52,482 nt of DNA from Gammaproteobacteria bacterium (lineage in GTDB: Bacteria > Pseudomonadota > Gammaproteobacteria > Pseudomonadales > Azotimanducaceae): the NCBI GenBank assembly GCA_009843635.1, contig VYDB01000084.1, positions 1 to 52,482 on the forward strand. Reading direction: 5' to 3'. Shown piece after piece: positions 9,554-17,073 of this stretch (its first letter is position 1; every line of letters begins with the position of its first letter). Under the pieces are notes generated by a model that saw nothing but the letters and a program-made list of their open reading frames with translations, was not told where the DNA came from and ran no database searches. The position numbers were made by a program, and so were the translations under genes.

Positions 9554-12078
9554 AAGCTGTAGGTCGCCTGCAGCGTCACCAAGCGCGGCGGCGCGACTTG
9601 CGCGGTCATGTCTCCTCTTACCCCGGCGTTGATCTTGGCCAGCGGCCGGTTGCCGATGCTCTGGACATAGACCTCGTTGAAGCAGTTGGAGCAGATCAGG
9701 CGCGCTTCCCAATTGCCGCCCCCTTGGCGCAGGGTGGCGCCCACGTGGGTCACCGTGCGGCTCGGCACTTCCGTAGAGGGCTGATTGAGCACCCGCTTGC
9801 CCTTGGAGTGGTGGATGGTGTCCCAGTCGAAGCTGAGGCGCCAGCCATCGGCTAGCATCCAGTCGTAGGTGAAGCCAGCGTTGACCTGCAGTGGCGCATT
9901 GCCATAGCGCACGCCGGAGAGATCTTGGATGGCGGCCCCGTCAGGGCCAATGTGGCAGCCCGGACCCGTGGTGGGTTTGTTGGCGACGGCGCCGTCAACC
10001 GGATGGCAGCCGGCGTCCTCCCATTCGTCATACTCCAAGTTGTTGTACTGGCCGGACAGCCGTAGCTGCAGACCCTCGGTGGCTTGGGCAATGATGTTGG
10101 CCTCAAACCCCCAGTTGTGCGCCACTGCCGCATTTTGCAGGGTGAAGGAAGTGGTGTTGGAGTTGAAAATGCCCACTTGCAGATCCTTGGCTTCGTACCA
10201 GAACGCGGCCAAATCCGCCCGCACCCGGCCCTCGAGGAAGGTGCCTTTCAAGCCGGCTTCGAAGCCTTCAATCGTGGTCTCATCGAAGATCAGCGTATCG
10301 TTCTGCACATCCACCGGCAGGCTGCGAAGATCGGACACCGTGCCGGGATTGGAGATGCCGGCTGACTGGAAGCCTGTCTTGTAAGCCAAGTAGGTCATCA
10401 CGTCGTCGGTCAGATCGTAGGCCAGCGTCACTTCGGGGGACACGTTGTTCGACTTGTCGCTGGGGTTGTATACGTAGCCCGCTGGGCTGAACCCGAAAAA
10501 GCTCGAGTTCTCGAACACGTTGCCACCGATGGCACTGCGATCCTCTTCGGTCCAGCGCAGGCCGCCGGAAATCTCCAAGCGTTCCGACACTTGCCAGTCA
10601 ACGCTGCCGAACAGGGAGAAACTCTCCACGTCGTTGTCCCAGATCTGGTGGTAGTTGATGTAGGTGCCGTTGTTGGGGCCCGGTCCGGTCCAAGGCATCG
10701 GCGAGACCGGGAAGCCTAAGATCAGGAAGAAGCCCGCTGGCACGAGCTGGGTGCCGGCGTTGAGCCTCCGCTCGCCGTTCTCGTAGAACGCCCCCACCGT
10801 GAAGTTCGCCGGACCGTCGAAATCCGAGGCGAGCCGCACTTCCTGGGTGAAGGCCTCGCCGGACTCGCCCTGCTTGGAGGCCACGATGCCCCAACTGGTG
10901 TAGCCGTAATTGGTGTACTCGCGATGCCGGTAGTCCCAGTACCCGGTGGCGGAGGACAGCGTGAAATTCTCCAAATCCAGGTTCATTTGCAGGGTGTGCA
11001 CGTACTGTGCCAGCTTGTAGTGAAAGCGCGCGTCCTCGCTGACGTAGGGCAGGCTGGTGGCCACTTCCACCGGCAGCAGCGGGCCGGTTCGCTCCAGCCG
11101 GGCGCGGTCGTCTGGACAGGTTTGGGTTGGATCGGCCCAAATGCCCAGATGGGTAGGGTGCGCTCCCGGCCCATCCGCACAGGCGTAAAGCACGGTTGTG
11201 CCGGCGTCGTTGCGCTTGGTGTAGGAGCGGAAGTTCTTGAGCGTGGCATTGAACCGTTCGTTGGGCTCGAAGACCGTGGTGAAGCGCACCACGACTTGCT
11301 TTTGGGCCGGATACTCGTCGTAGGAGGCGCCGCGGGTTGACCAACCCGTTCCGGGATAGAGCCCCGGTGTGCTCAGGTCCAAGGGTTCGGCTACGTTGTC
11401 CAGCCAACCGCCCTTCATGTCCTGCCCACGCGCCGCCAAGCGGAATGCCAAGGTATCGCCGACCGGCAGGCTTAAGCCCGCTTCGATGGCCGGGTCTTCG
11501 GTCACGAATTCGTAGGAGGCCCGCACGAAGCCCTCCATCTCGCCGCCCACCTCGGGCGACTTGCTGCGAATGGCGATGACCCCGGCGGGGCTGTTCTTGC
11601 CGAAGTAGAGCGCTTGGGGCCCCTTGAGCACTTCGACCGCCTCGGAATCGAAGAAGCCGGTCATAATCATGTGGTTACGGGAGAAGGGCATGCCGTCGAT
11701 GATCAGCGAAACCGGCGCGTCGATGCCATAGTCCGCCGTGCCGGGCGGCTTGCCGATGCCGCGGATGGTGATGTTGCCGCCCGCGCCGCCGCCCGCGCCA
11801 TGGATCACCTCCAGGCCGGGTACGCGTTGGCTGAGCTCGGTGAGGTTGCGGGTGTAGTAGCGGTCAAGATCCTCCTCGGTCATCACCGAGACGGCCACCG
11901 GCGTGTCGATCGCCCGCTCCTCCCGTTTCCGGGCGGTGACGATGACCTCCTCGATGGTGATGTTGTCCGCTTGCTCCACGCTGTCCTGAGCGATGGCTGG
12001 CACCGCTACCGCGAAGCTGGCCAGAGCGGCTGCACAGGCCCCGATGGCCGCTATGCGGCCCATGATGCGTTCGGTCAT
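9550..12078 (-). CDS. TonB-dependent outer-membrane receptor (first)
   Basis: An 842-residue receptor that imports a ligand across the outer membrane using TonB energy. A signal peptide ends near VAVPAIAQ. A TonB-box-like stretch follows (ITIEEVIVTARKRE), then a plug domain with LSQRVPGLEV and NITIRGIG, and a 22-strand-type barrel ending in the C-terminal Phe of YSF. I chose the ATG at 12076-12078 because GGAGG lies at about 5 nt; an upstream in-frame ATG has no such site. The plug sequence resembles the broad family common in polymer- and hydrophobic-substrate users, but the ligand cannot be read. It lies downstream of a SnoaL-like gene on the same strand. Confidence 0.93.
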   Translation of the reverse strand: MTERIMGRIAAIGACAAALASFAVAVPAIAQDSVEQADNITIEEVIVTARKREERAIDTPVAVSVMTEEDLDRYYTRNLTELSQRVPGLEVIHGAGGGAGGNITIRGIGKPPGTADYGIDAPVSLIIDGMPFSRNHMIMTGFFDSEAVEVLKGPQALYFGKNSPAGVIAIRSKSPEVGGEMEGFVRASYEFVTEDPAIEAGLSLPVGDTLAFRLAARGQDMKGGWLDNVAEPLDLSTPGLYPGTGWSTRGASYDEYPAQKQVVVRFTTVFEPNERFNATLKNFRSYTKRNDAGTTVLYACADGPGAHPTHLGIWADPTQTCPDDRARLERTGPLLPVEVATSLPYVSEDARFHYKLAQYVHTLQMNLDLENFTLSSATGYWDYRHREYTNYGYTSWGIVASKQGESGEAFTQEVRLASDFDGPANFTVGAFYENGERRLNAGTQLVPAGFFLILGFPVSPMPWTGPGPNNGTYINYHQIWDNDVESFSLFGSVDWQVSERLEISGGLRWTEEDRSAIGGNVFENSSFFGFSPAGYVYNPSDKSNNVSPEVTLAYDLTDDVMTYLAYKTGFQSAGISNPGTVSDLRSLPVDVQNDTLIFDETTIEGFEAGLKGTFLEGRVRADLAAFWYEAKDLQVGIFNSNTTSFTLQNAAVAHNWGFEANIIAQATEGLQLRLSGQYNNLEYDEWEDAGCHPVDGAVANKPTTGPGCHIGPDGAAIQDLSGVRYGNAPLQVNAGFTYDWMLADGWRLSFDWDTIHHSKGKRVLNQPSTEVPSRTVTHVGATLRQGGGNWEARLICSNCFNEVYVQSIGNRPLAKINAGVRGDMTAQVAPPRLVTLQATYSF

Positions 12079-12123
12079 TCTCTCCTCCAAATGAGCCATG
12101 TCGTCAAAATTTGCCAAGCGCAA

Positions 12124-12151
12124 TCTATACCAGTCCAGCCTGCTTGTGCAA
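12124..12151 (-). promoter_or_regulatory. Candidate sigma70 promoter for the first TonB receptor
   Basis: On the minus strand TTGCAC (12146-12151) and TATAGA (12124-12129) are separated by 16 bp, and the receptor start is 45 bp downstream. The -10 is good and the -35 is weak. It lies in the 88-bp gap between the receptor and the upstream SnoaL-like gene, so the receptor may be transcribed on its own. Confidence 0.4.
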
Positions 12152-12166
12152 TTGTGTGTGCGCGCG

Positions 12167-12673
12167 CTAAAGCGGGCGATACATTGGGTGGCCGCTCTCG
12201 GCGATGTTCAGCACGTGCAGGGCGAAGTCCTCGCCGGTGGCGGTGTCCAAGGCGTCGGGGAATTGGTGGCTCCAATCCAGGATGTAGGTGCGCTTGGAGA
12301 TGCGCCACTCGCCATCGCGCTTCTCGAGTTCGTCCAGGTAGCGGCCGCCGTACATGGTGTTCTGCAGTCCACCGTCCCCCGGCCTGCCGCCTACGGCGAT
12401 GCCGTAGCACTCCGCTTTGGCCGTCTCGCCCTGTACTTGGACAATGACGCTGGTGCAGAGGTGCCAACGCCTCGGGGCCTCCCGTTCATGGGCCATCACC
12501 GTGGTCACCCAGTCCGCGCCGTTGCCCTTGAAGAAGCCGAAATCGACCTCGGCATCCGGCCAGAAGCAGGTCATCTGGCCGTCGTCGTCCAGCCAGTCCT
12601 GGGTGCGTCCGTAGCGGTGAATGACCTCTTCGCAGGCTTTCTTGTCCAGCAATTCCTGAAGTTGCGGGTCCAT
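12167..12673 (-). CDS. SnoaL-like / NTF2-fold protein (first)
   Basis: A 168-residue protein of the SnoaL-like NTF2 superfamily. The N-terminal helix motif EEVIHRYGRTQDWLD is followed by CFWPDAEVDFGFFKG and the strand pair YLDELEKRDGEWRISKR, the usual cone-shaped fold pattern. AGGAGG lies 4-5 nt before the ATG. Members act as isomerases, dehydratases, small oxygenase subunits or ligand binders, so the reaction is open. The Rieske oxygenase nearby has no beta subunit of its own, and ring-hydroxylase beta subunits share this fold. A role as a separately encoded partner is possible but is only inference. A paralogue lies at 14496-14996. Confidence 0.8.
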   Translation of the reverse strand: MDPQLQELLDKKACEEVIHRYGRTQDWLDDDGQMTCFWPDAEVDFGFFKGNGADWVTTVMAHEREAPRRWHLCTSVIVQVQGETAKAECYGIAVGGRPGDGGLQNTMYGGRYLDELEKRDGEWRISKRTYILDWSHQFPDALDTATGEDFALHVLNIAESGHPMYRPL

Positions 12674-12747
12674 GGTTCCTCCTTGGCGTTGCGGGTTGCT
12701 GTGGCGTCATAATGCCAGCGCCTGAACGGAGATTGAAAGGAGAGCCC

Positions 12748-12969
12748 ATGAACTGGCTTTTGATCGTTGGCCTCGGCGCCGCCTGGCTCGGCTGGCAAAT
12801 CGTCTGGGTGGCGCCGCTGCCGCGCCAACTTCGGCGCGGCGAGGTGCCCACCGCGCCCAAGGGCAGCCCCGAGGCGTTTTCGCTGTTCTGGATCGATCAG
12901 TACGGTTGGCTCGGCTTGGCGTTGCTGGGCTTGGGGCTGGCCGCCGCCCTCGCCGGGGTGGGACGATGA
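12748..12969 (+). CDS. Small membrane protein upstream of the MAPEG gene
   Basis: A 73-residue protein with two hydrophobic segments: residues 3-20 (LLIVGLGAAWLGWQIVW) and a C-terminal one (WLGLALLGLGLAAALAGV), joined by a basic, Pro-rich loop. AAAGGAG lies about 6 nt before the ATG. Its stop overlaps the MAPEG start as ATGA, so the two are surely co-translated. I do not recognise the family. Small size, two helices and coupling suggest an assembly partner of the MAPEG protein, which is inference. Confidence 0.7.
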   Translation: MNWLLIVGLGAAWLGWQIVWVAPLPRQLRRGEVPTAPKGSPEAFSLFWIDQYGWLGLALLGLGLAAALAGVGR

Positions 12970-13343
12970 TCCCCGTGTCGCTGGCTTATGCGGGAGTCAT
13001 GGCGCTGCTCAGCGTTCTGCTGGCCAACCAGGTGCTCTACGTGCGTTTGCGCGGCGGCAAGATGCCGGACTGGAAGCCCCATGCCACGGAACGCACCCAG
13101 GCCAATTTTGTCGAAAACGTGCCCTTGGCGTTGGTGCTGCTCTACCTGCTGGAAGTAGCTGGCGCCGGTGCGGTCGCCGCGCATGTCCTGGGCTCTTCAC
13201 TGGTGGTGCTGCGCCTTCTTCATGCCTGGGGCATGAGCGCCTACGCCGGGGCCAACTATCCCCGGCTGATCGGGGCCCAGGGCACCTTTCTGCTGCTCTC
13301 GGTCATGGGCGTTGCGGCACTTTACCTTGGGCTCGCTGGCTGA
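12966..13343 (+). CDS. MAPEG-family membrane protein
   Basis: A 125-residue integral membrane protein with four hydrophobic segments. The typical early loop of the MAPEG family (membrane-associated proteins in eicosanoid and glutathione metabolism) reads ERTQANFVENVPLALVLL, and the later motif is LRLLHAWGMSAY. Bacterial members are thought to be glutathione-dependent transferases or peroxidases acting on lipophilic compounds. The gene is fused by an ATGA overlap to the preceding small membrane protein. Its place between SnoaL-like genes and near a Rieske oxygenase would fit detoxification of reactive intermediates; that link is inference. Confidence 0.85.
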   Translation: MIPVSLAYAGVMALLSVLLANQVLYVRLRGGKMPDWKPHATERTQANFVENVPLALVLLYLLEVAGAGAVAAHVLGSSLVVLRLLHAWGMSAYAGANYPRLIGAQGTFLLLSVMGVAALYLGLAG

Positions 13344-13446
13344 AATTGGAAGGAATGCCAGCCGGATGGCCCGTTCGTCGGAATAGGATGGCGGAGTCTG
13401 ATTGGCGCCCGGTAACATGGCGATACAGAAATTCGAGGACAGCCCC

Positions 13447-14520
13447 ATGTCTGCACATTCACCAGCGCGCCTGCCATCGTCAGCGCGCCCGATCGAGGAA
13501 CCCGCGCTAGATTTCGACTTCCCCGGCTGCGACGCCCATCGCATGACTTGGGCGGAGGTTGAGAGCCTGGAGGGCCGAATAGAGTTCTGGGATGCAGCTT
13601 CTCAGACCGCTTGGATCGCCCGTGATGGCGGGCCGGACCACGAAGGGCCTCCCCAACAGCTCGCCGCCATGCTGGAGCGCATTGCCCAAGTGCGCGGCTC
13701 TCCCATTCGCGCCTATGGCGCCACTTACCTGATGGAGCACGACGTTCAGGGCAAGCCGCGCCGCGTCATGGTGGCTGATCAGACCATTTACCTGCGCCCA
13801 AGGGTCTGGAGGCCGGGCGGCATGAAAATTTTGAAAGGGCGCGACCCGCTGCCGGACGTCATCATGGAGGTGGATAACACCACGGATGTTCGGCGCAACA
13901 AGCTTGAGTTCTATGAGTCCTGGGGCTTCCCGGAGCTATGGGTGGAGGTGCCCAATGCGCCCGCCCGCAACCGCCCGAAGGGCCTCCGGCCGGGCTTGAC
14001 CATCCATGTGCTTGAGGACGGCGCCTTTGTCCAAGTGAGCCGCAGCCGGGCGTTCCCGGATTGGCCAGCCGGATTGATTCACTTGGCGCTGAACGAGCCG
14101 GAGCTGTCGAGCCTGACCATGCAGGAACTGACGCGGGTGGGTCGGGCGCTCGGTGAACCGGAAGGCACGGGGCCGGATGACGATTTGCTGCTCGGCGCTT
14201 TCCGCCGTCAGGCCCATAGCGCGGGCCACGCCCAAGGCCGTGCCGAGGGCCATGCAATTGGCCGAGAGGAAGGCTGGCGCGAAAGTCAGGAGGAGGGCCG
14301 GCGGCAGGGCCGCCAAGACGGCATCGAGGCCCGCCTTGCCGATCAGAGGGCTTTGCTGGTCCGCCAATCCTCACGAAAGTTTGATGCGCAAATCGCCCGC
14401 CAAGTGGCGGAACACCTCAATGGCATTCGCGACCTAGCCGCCTTGGCAGAAGTGGGCGACTGGATCATCGACTGCTCCAACGGCAACGAGTTGATTCAGC
14501 GGCTGGCGAATTTCCCGTAG
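13447..14520 (+). CDS. Uma2-family (DUF820) PD-(D/E)XK nuclease-like protein with Rpn-like tail
   Basis: A 357-residue protein. The N-terminal half holds the Uma2/DUF820 restriction-endonuclease-like core: DVIMEVDNTTDVRRNKLEFY followed by GFPELWVEV, which supplies the acidic and lysine residues expected of a PD-(D/E)XK site. The C-terminal third is a charged, Gly-rich helical repeat (GHAQGRAEGHAIGREEGW) ending in a short LxxLAEVGDWIIDCS segment, like the tails of Rpn/YhgA-like proteins. I chose the ATG at 13447 because GAGGA lies 8 nt upstream; a TTG at 13402 and an ATG at 13417 have no clear site. It overlaps the convergent SnoaL-like gene by 25 bp. Cellular role unknown. Confidence 0.75.
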   Translation: MSAHSPARLPSSARPIEEPALDFDFPGCDAHRMTWAEVESLEGRIEFWDAASQTAWIARDGGPDHEGPPQQLAAMLERIAQVRGSPIRAYGATYLMEHDVQGKPRRVMVADQTIYLRPRVWRPGGMKILKGRDPLPDVIMEVDNTTDVRRNKLEFYESWGFPELWVEVPNAPARNRPKGLRPGLTIHVLEDGAFVQVSRSRAFPDWPAGLIHLALNEPELSSLTMQELTRVGRALGEPEGTGPDDDLLLGAFRRQAHSAGHAQGRAEGHAIGREEGWRESQEEGRRQGRQDGIEARLADQRALLVRQSSRKFDAQIARQVAEHLNGIRDLAALAEVGDWIIDCSNGNELIQRLANFP

Positions 14521-14996
14521 GAATAGTCGTCCGGCTTGCGTGCGCCGATTAAGCAGCCGCTGCCCTCCAAGTAGGTGTCCGCGTCCGCCTCCAGGCGCGC
14601 CCAGTCGTTGACTTCCGAGCGAAAGCTGATCTTCCACACGCCGTCGCGCCGTTCGTAGCGGTCCACGTAGCGCCCGCTGATGAACAGATCCTGCTCCTCG
14701 CCGTCCTGCACGACCTTGTGGAAGGCTTGAAAGTAAACTTCGCCGACGGCTTGGTTCCCATCGACCTTGATGTTCACCTGCCCGATCATGTGGTGGTTGG
14801 CCAGATGGTCCTTGAGCGCGTTCTGCGCAAAAGCCACGAAGTCCTTGCCGGAGCCTTGGAAAAAACCGTAGTCCACGGTCGCGTCCTCGTGGAAGACGGT
14901 GTGCATCAGTTCTGCGTCCAAGCGGTCCAGGCCCCGCATGTAGTTGCAGCTCAGTTCGTAGATTTCCTGCTTGGCGAGCAATTCGTCGAGTGTCAT
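14496..14996 (-). CDS. SnoaL-like / NTF2-fold protein (second)
   Basis: A 166-residue paralogue of the protein at 12167-12673. Shared signatures are the N-terminal EIYELSCNYMRGLDRLD, the acidic VFHEDATVDYGFFQG (compare DAEVDFGFFKG in the first copy) and the strand YVDRYERRDGVWKI. It is 4 bp from the DUF1330 gene upstream on the same strand, probably in one transcript. Two diverged copies in one block suggest two ligand-specific isomerases, dehydratases or binding proteins of the same pathway. The exact reaction is unknown. Confidence 0.8.
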   Translation of the reverse strand: MTLDELLAKQEIYELSCNYMRGLDRLDAELMHTVFHEDATVDYGFFQGSGKDFVAFAQNALKDHLANHHMIGQVNIKVDGNQAVGEVYFQAFHKVVQDGEEQDLFISGRYVDRYERRDGVWKISFRSEVNDWARLEADADTYLEGSGCLIGARKPDDYSYGKFASR

Positions 14997-15000
14997 GGGG

Positions 15001-15441
15001 CTACTGTCCTGCGCTGCGGCCTGTCATTGCCTGTGAATGGGTGGTTTCGATGTTGAGCTGGCCCTTGAGTCCGGCTTCCCGATGGGGTGCGATTTCGGCA
15101 TAGGCGGCGGAGGTGGACATCGCCACCAGAGCGCCTCGGTTGGGGTACTCCGCGAGTGCCACGTCGTCCCAGAGCTCATCGACCACGCCGATGGTCAGGT
15201 GGCTGACTTGGCCTGCGAAGATGATCCGGCCGCCGTGCGCCTCCACCAGCTTGGCGACGGCCTGGCCGTAGATCGCATAGGCTTCGCGTCCGCTCAAGTC
15301 GGTCTCCCGACCGTCTGAATACTCCGCTTTTTCCCTATATTTCAATAGGTTGACCATGACAATCGGCCCATCGGGACCGGCTTCAAGCATGGCTTTCGTC
15401 TGTTCGTCCCCGACGGGGTAAAGCTCGTTCGATACTTCCAT
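15001..15441 (-). CDS. DUF1330 domain protein
   Basis: A 146-residue protein with the ferredoxin-like (dimeric alpha-beta barrel) DUF1330 fold. It contains GPIVMVNLLKYREKA, YGQAVAKLVEAHGGRI and the late strand VALAEYPNRGALVAMSTSAAY. Such proteins are often found beside degradation genes, without an assigned reaction. It is 4 bp upstream of the second SnoaL-like gene on the same strand and divergent from 15505-16146, which carries a similar fold between membrane segments. Confidence 0.8.
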   Translation of the reverse strand: MEVSNELYPVGDEQTKAMLEAGPDGPIVMVNLLKYREKAEYSDGRETDLSGREAYAIYGQAVAKLVEAHGGRIIFAGQVSHLTIGVVDELWDDVALAEYPNRGALVAMSTSAAYAEIAPHREAGLKGQLNIETTHSQAMTGRSAGQ

Positions 15442-15504
15442 TCAAGACGCCCCAGTGCTTATATGTGGCGTTCATGTTACTCGATCAACCGGCACGGAAA
15501 GGCC

Positions 15505-16146
15505 ATGACCTCTCGAATCCCCCAACTTGCCCGACGGGGCCGCACTTGGCTCTGGGCACTGCCGACCTTGGCTTGGCTGTTGTTTTGCGCGTGGTACACC
15601 AACACGTCCGGCCCGCTCACCGAAGACGAAATCGCCGCTTTCACCGCCCAAGCTGAGCGCATTGGACGGCCAGCAGAGGTGGTGCAGCGCCTGCGCCGCT
15701 TCATGGTGGAGGACACCGGCGATCAATTCCTCATGGCGAACCTGATCGACATGGCGGATGCTGACGAGACGGCGCCGCTGTCCCCGGAAGCGTCCATGGG
15801 CCGCTACATGGAACACATGTACCCCGAGTTGTTCCGGCGCGCCAGCCATCCGGTCCTCGCCGGGCCAGTGGTGTTTCCTGCCATGGACTTGGTTGGCATT
15901 GAAGGGGCGGAAAGCTGGGATAGTTTCGCCATCATGCGCTACCGCAGCCGTCGCGATCTCATGGAGATCGCCCTGAACCCCATCTTTGACGAGAAGCATC
16001 ACTTCAAGATAGCGGCTTTGGACAAAACCATCGCCGTGCCGGTCGAGCCGCAGATCTACTTGAGCGACCCCCGCTTGCTCCTCTTCCTGATCCTGTTTTT
16101 CTTGGTGGCGGTGGCCGATGCGCTGATTTTCCGCCGGGACAACTGA
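15505..16146 (+). CDS. Membrane-anchored protein with a DUF1330-like domain
   Basis: A 213-residue protein with a hydrophobic segment near the N-terminus (WLWALPTLAWLLFCAWY) and another near the C-terminus (LLLFLILFFLVAVADALIF), leaving about 150 residues between, probably in the periplasm. The middle part looks like a DUF1330-type alpha-beta barrel: FLMANLIDMAD, GRYMEHMYPELFRRAS, DSFAIMRYRSRRDLMEIA. I start at the ATG at 15505 (MTSRIPQ). The frame is open to 15463, but that part is less protein-like. It is divergent from the soluble DUF1330 gene, 63 bp away. Function unknown. Confidence 0.65.
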   Translation: MTSRIPQLARRGRTWLWALPTLAWLLFCAWYTNTSGPLTEDEIAAFTAQAERIGRPAEVVQRLRRFMVEDTGDQFLMANLIDMADADETAPLSPEASMGRYMEHMYPELFRRASHPVLAGPVVFPAMDLVGIEGAESWDSFAIMRYRSRRDLMEIALNPIFDEKHHFKIAALDKTIAVPVEPQIYLSDPRLLLFLILFFLVAVADALIFRRDN

Positions 16147-16149
16147 GCG

Positions 16150-16503
16150 CTAGGCGCGCTCCGCGGGCTTGATGAGCGACTCCGTTGCCCAAGAGACCAA
16201 GCTGACGATGATGGCGCCGAACAGGGCGCTGAAAAAACCTTCCACGTGGAAGCCGGACACGAACCAAGCGGCGAGGTGCAGCATGGCGGCGTTGATCACC
16301 AGCAGGAAGACCCCGAGGGTGAGCACGGTGGCAGGCAGGGTCAGGAGGATGACCAGCGGGCGCACGAGAGCGTTGACCAGCCCCAAGGCGATGGCCGCCC
16401 AAATCAGTGTGCCGTTGCTGTCTACCCGGATGTCGTCGATCAGCAGGGTGGCCACATAGAGGCCGATGGCTGTGATGACCACTCGGATTATTAGCCGCGC
16501 CAT
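16150..16503 (-). CDS. Phage-holin-family / YvlD-like membrane protein
   Basis: A 117-residue protein with four hydrophobic helices: LIIRVVITAIGLYVATLLI, IWAAIALGLVNALVRPLVIL, VLTLGVFLLVINAAMLHLAA and the last from FFSALFGAIIVSLVSWA. NALVRPL is typical of the YvlD-like branch of holin superfamily IV, which is chromosomal and not tied to phage. I chose the ATG at 16501-16503, with GGGAG at about 8 nt. No phage genes are nearby. It is convergent with 15505-16146, 3 bp away. Confidence 0.8.
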   Translation of the reverse strand: MARLIIRVVITAIGLYVATLLIDDIRVDSNGTLIWAAIALGLVNALVRPLVILLTLPATVLTLGVFLLVINAAMLHLAAWFVSGFHVEGFFSALFGAIIVSLVSWATESLIKPAERA

Positions 16504-16567
16504 GGTGTTATGCTCCCATTCGACTGTTTGCGGACCCTTTGGGAACCCTAACATAGTGAGCCCATGA

Positions 16568-17065
16568 ATGAGTTGGATCGCCACCGCCGGAGACTCGCCG
16601 CCACTTGAAGGGCTGTTCGCCCATCGCCCGGAGTTGCTGACCTGCTACAAGGCCTTCTACAGCACCTTGTGGGACGATGATCTGGTGCCGCGGCGCGTTC
16701 TCGAGCTCTGCCGCTTGCGGATTGCGGCGATTCACGATTGCGCCGCCGAATGGGCGGTACGCGATGCGGGCGTCGCCTTGGACAACCCCGAAGCAGCGGC
16801 CTTGAAGCGCGGGGACTTTGCCGCCTTCGCAGCCTCGGAGCAGGCGGCGCTCGCCATCGCCGAGCGGTTTCCCTTCGAGCATCACGGGGTCAGCGATGCG
16901 GATGTCGCCGAAGCGGCCAAGACGTTTGGCGAAGCGGGCACGGTGGCACTCATGGTGGCGCTGGCGTTTTTTGACGCAACCTGCCGATGGAAGCTGGCTT
17001 TCGACTTGGCAGAGCTGCCTGCCAATCTGAATTCTCCGCCGCTCCACCAAGGCGCGTTGGTTTAG
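16568..17065 (+). CDS. Carboxymuconolactone-decarboxylase/AhpD-like protein (first of a pair)
   Basis: A 165-residue all-helical protein that aligns by eye with the CMD/AhpD family: RRVLELCRLRIAAIHDCAAEWAVRDAG lines up in two blocks with the helix that carries the CxxC motif. Here the first Cys is kept (DC) but the second position is Glu (C-A-A-E). A thiol pair is therefore missing and peroxidase activity of the AhpD type is unlikely. Another helix, ALMVALAFFDATCRWKLAF, follows. The start codon has only a weak GTGAG upstream. The gene ends 8 bp before the next CMD-like gene, so the two probably form an operon and perhaps a complex. Confidence 0.7.
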   Translation: MSWIATAGDSPPLEGLFAHRPELLTCYKAFYSTLWDDDLVPRRVLELCRLRIAAIHDCAAEWAVRDAGVALDNPEAAALKRGDFAAFAASEQAALAIAERFPFEHHGVSDADVAEAAKTFGEAGTVALMVALAFFDATCRWKLAFDLAELPANLNSPPLHQGALV

Positions 17066-17073
17066 GCGGGAAC

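Noticed and set aside
16150-16503. Holin-family gene as a sign of a prophage
   Set aside because: The YvlD-like branch is chromosomal and no other phage gene is within reach.
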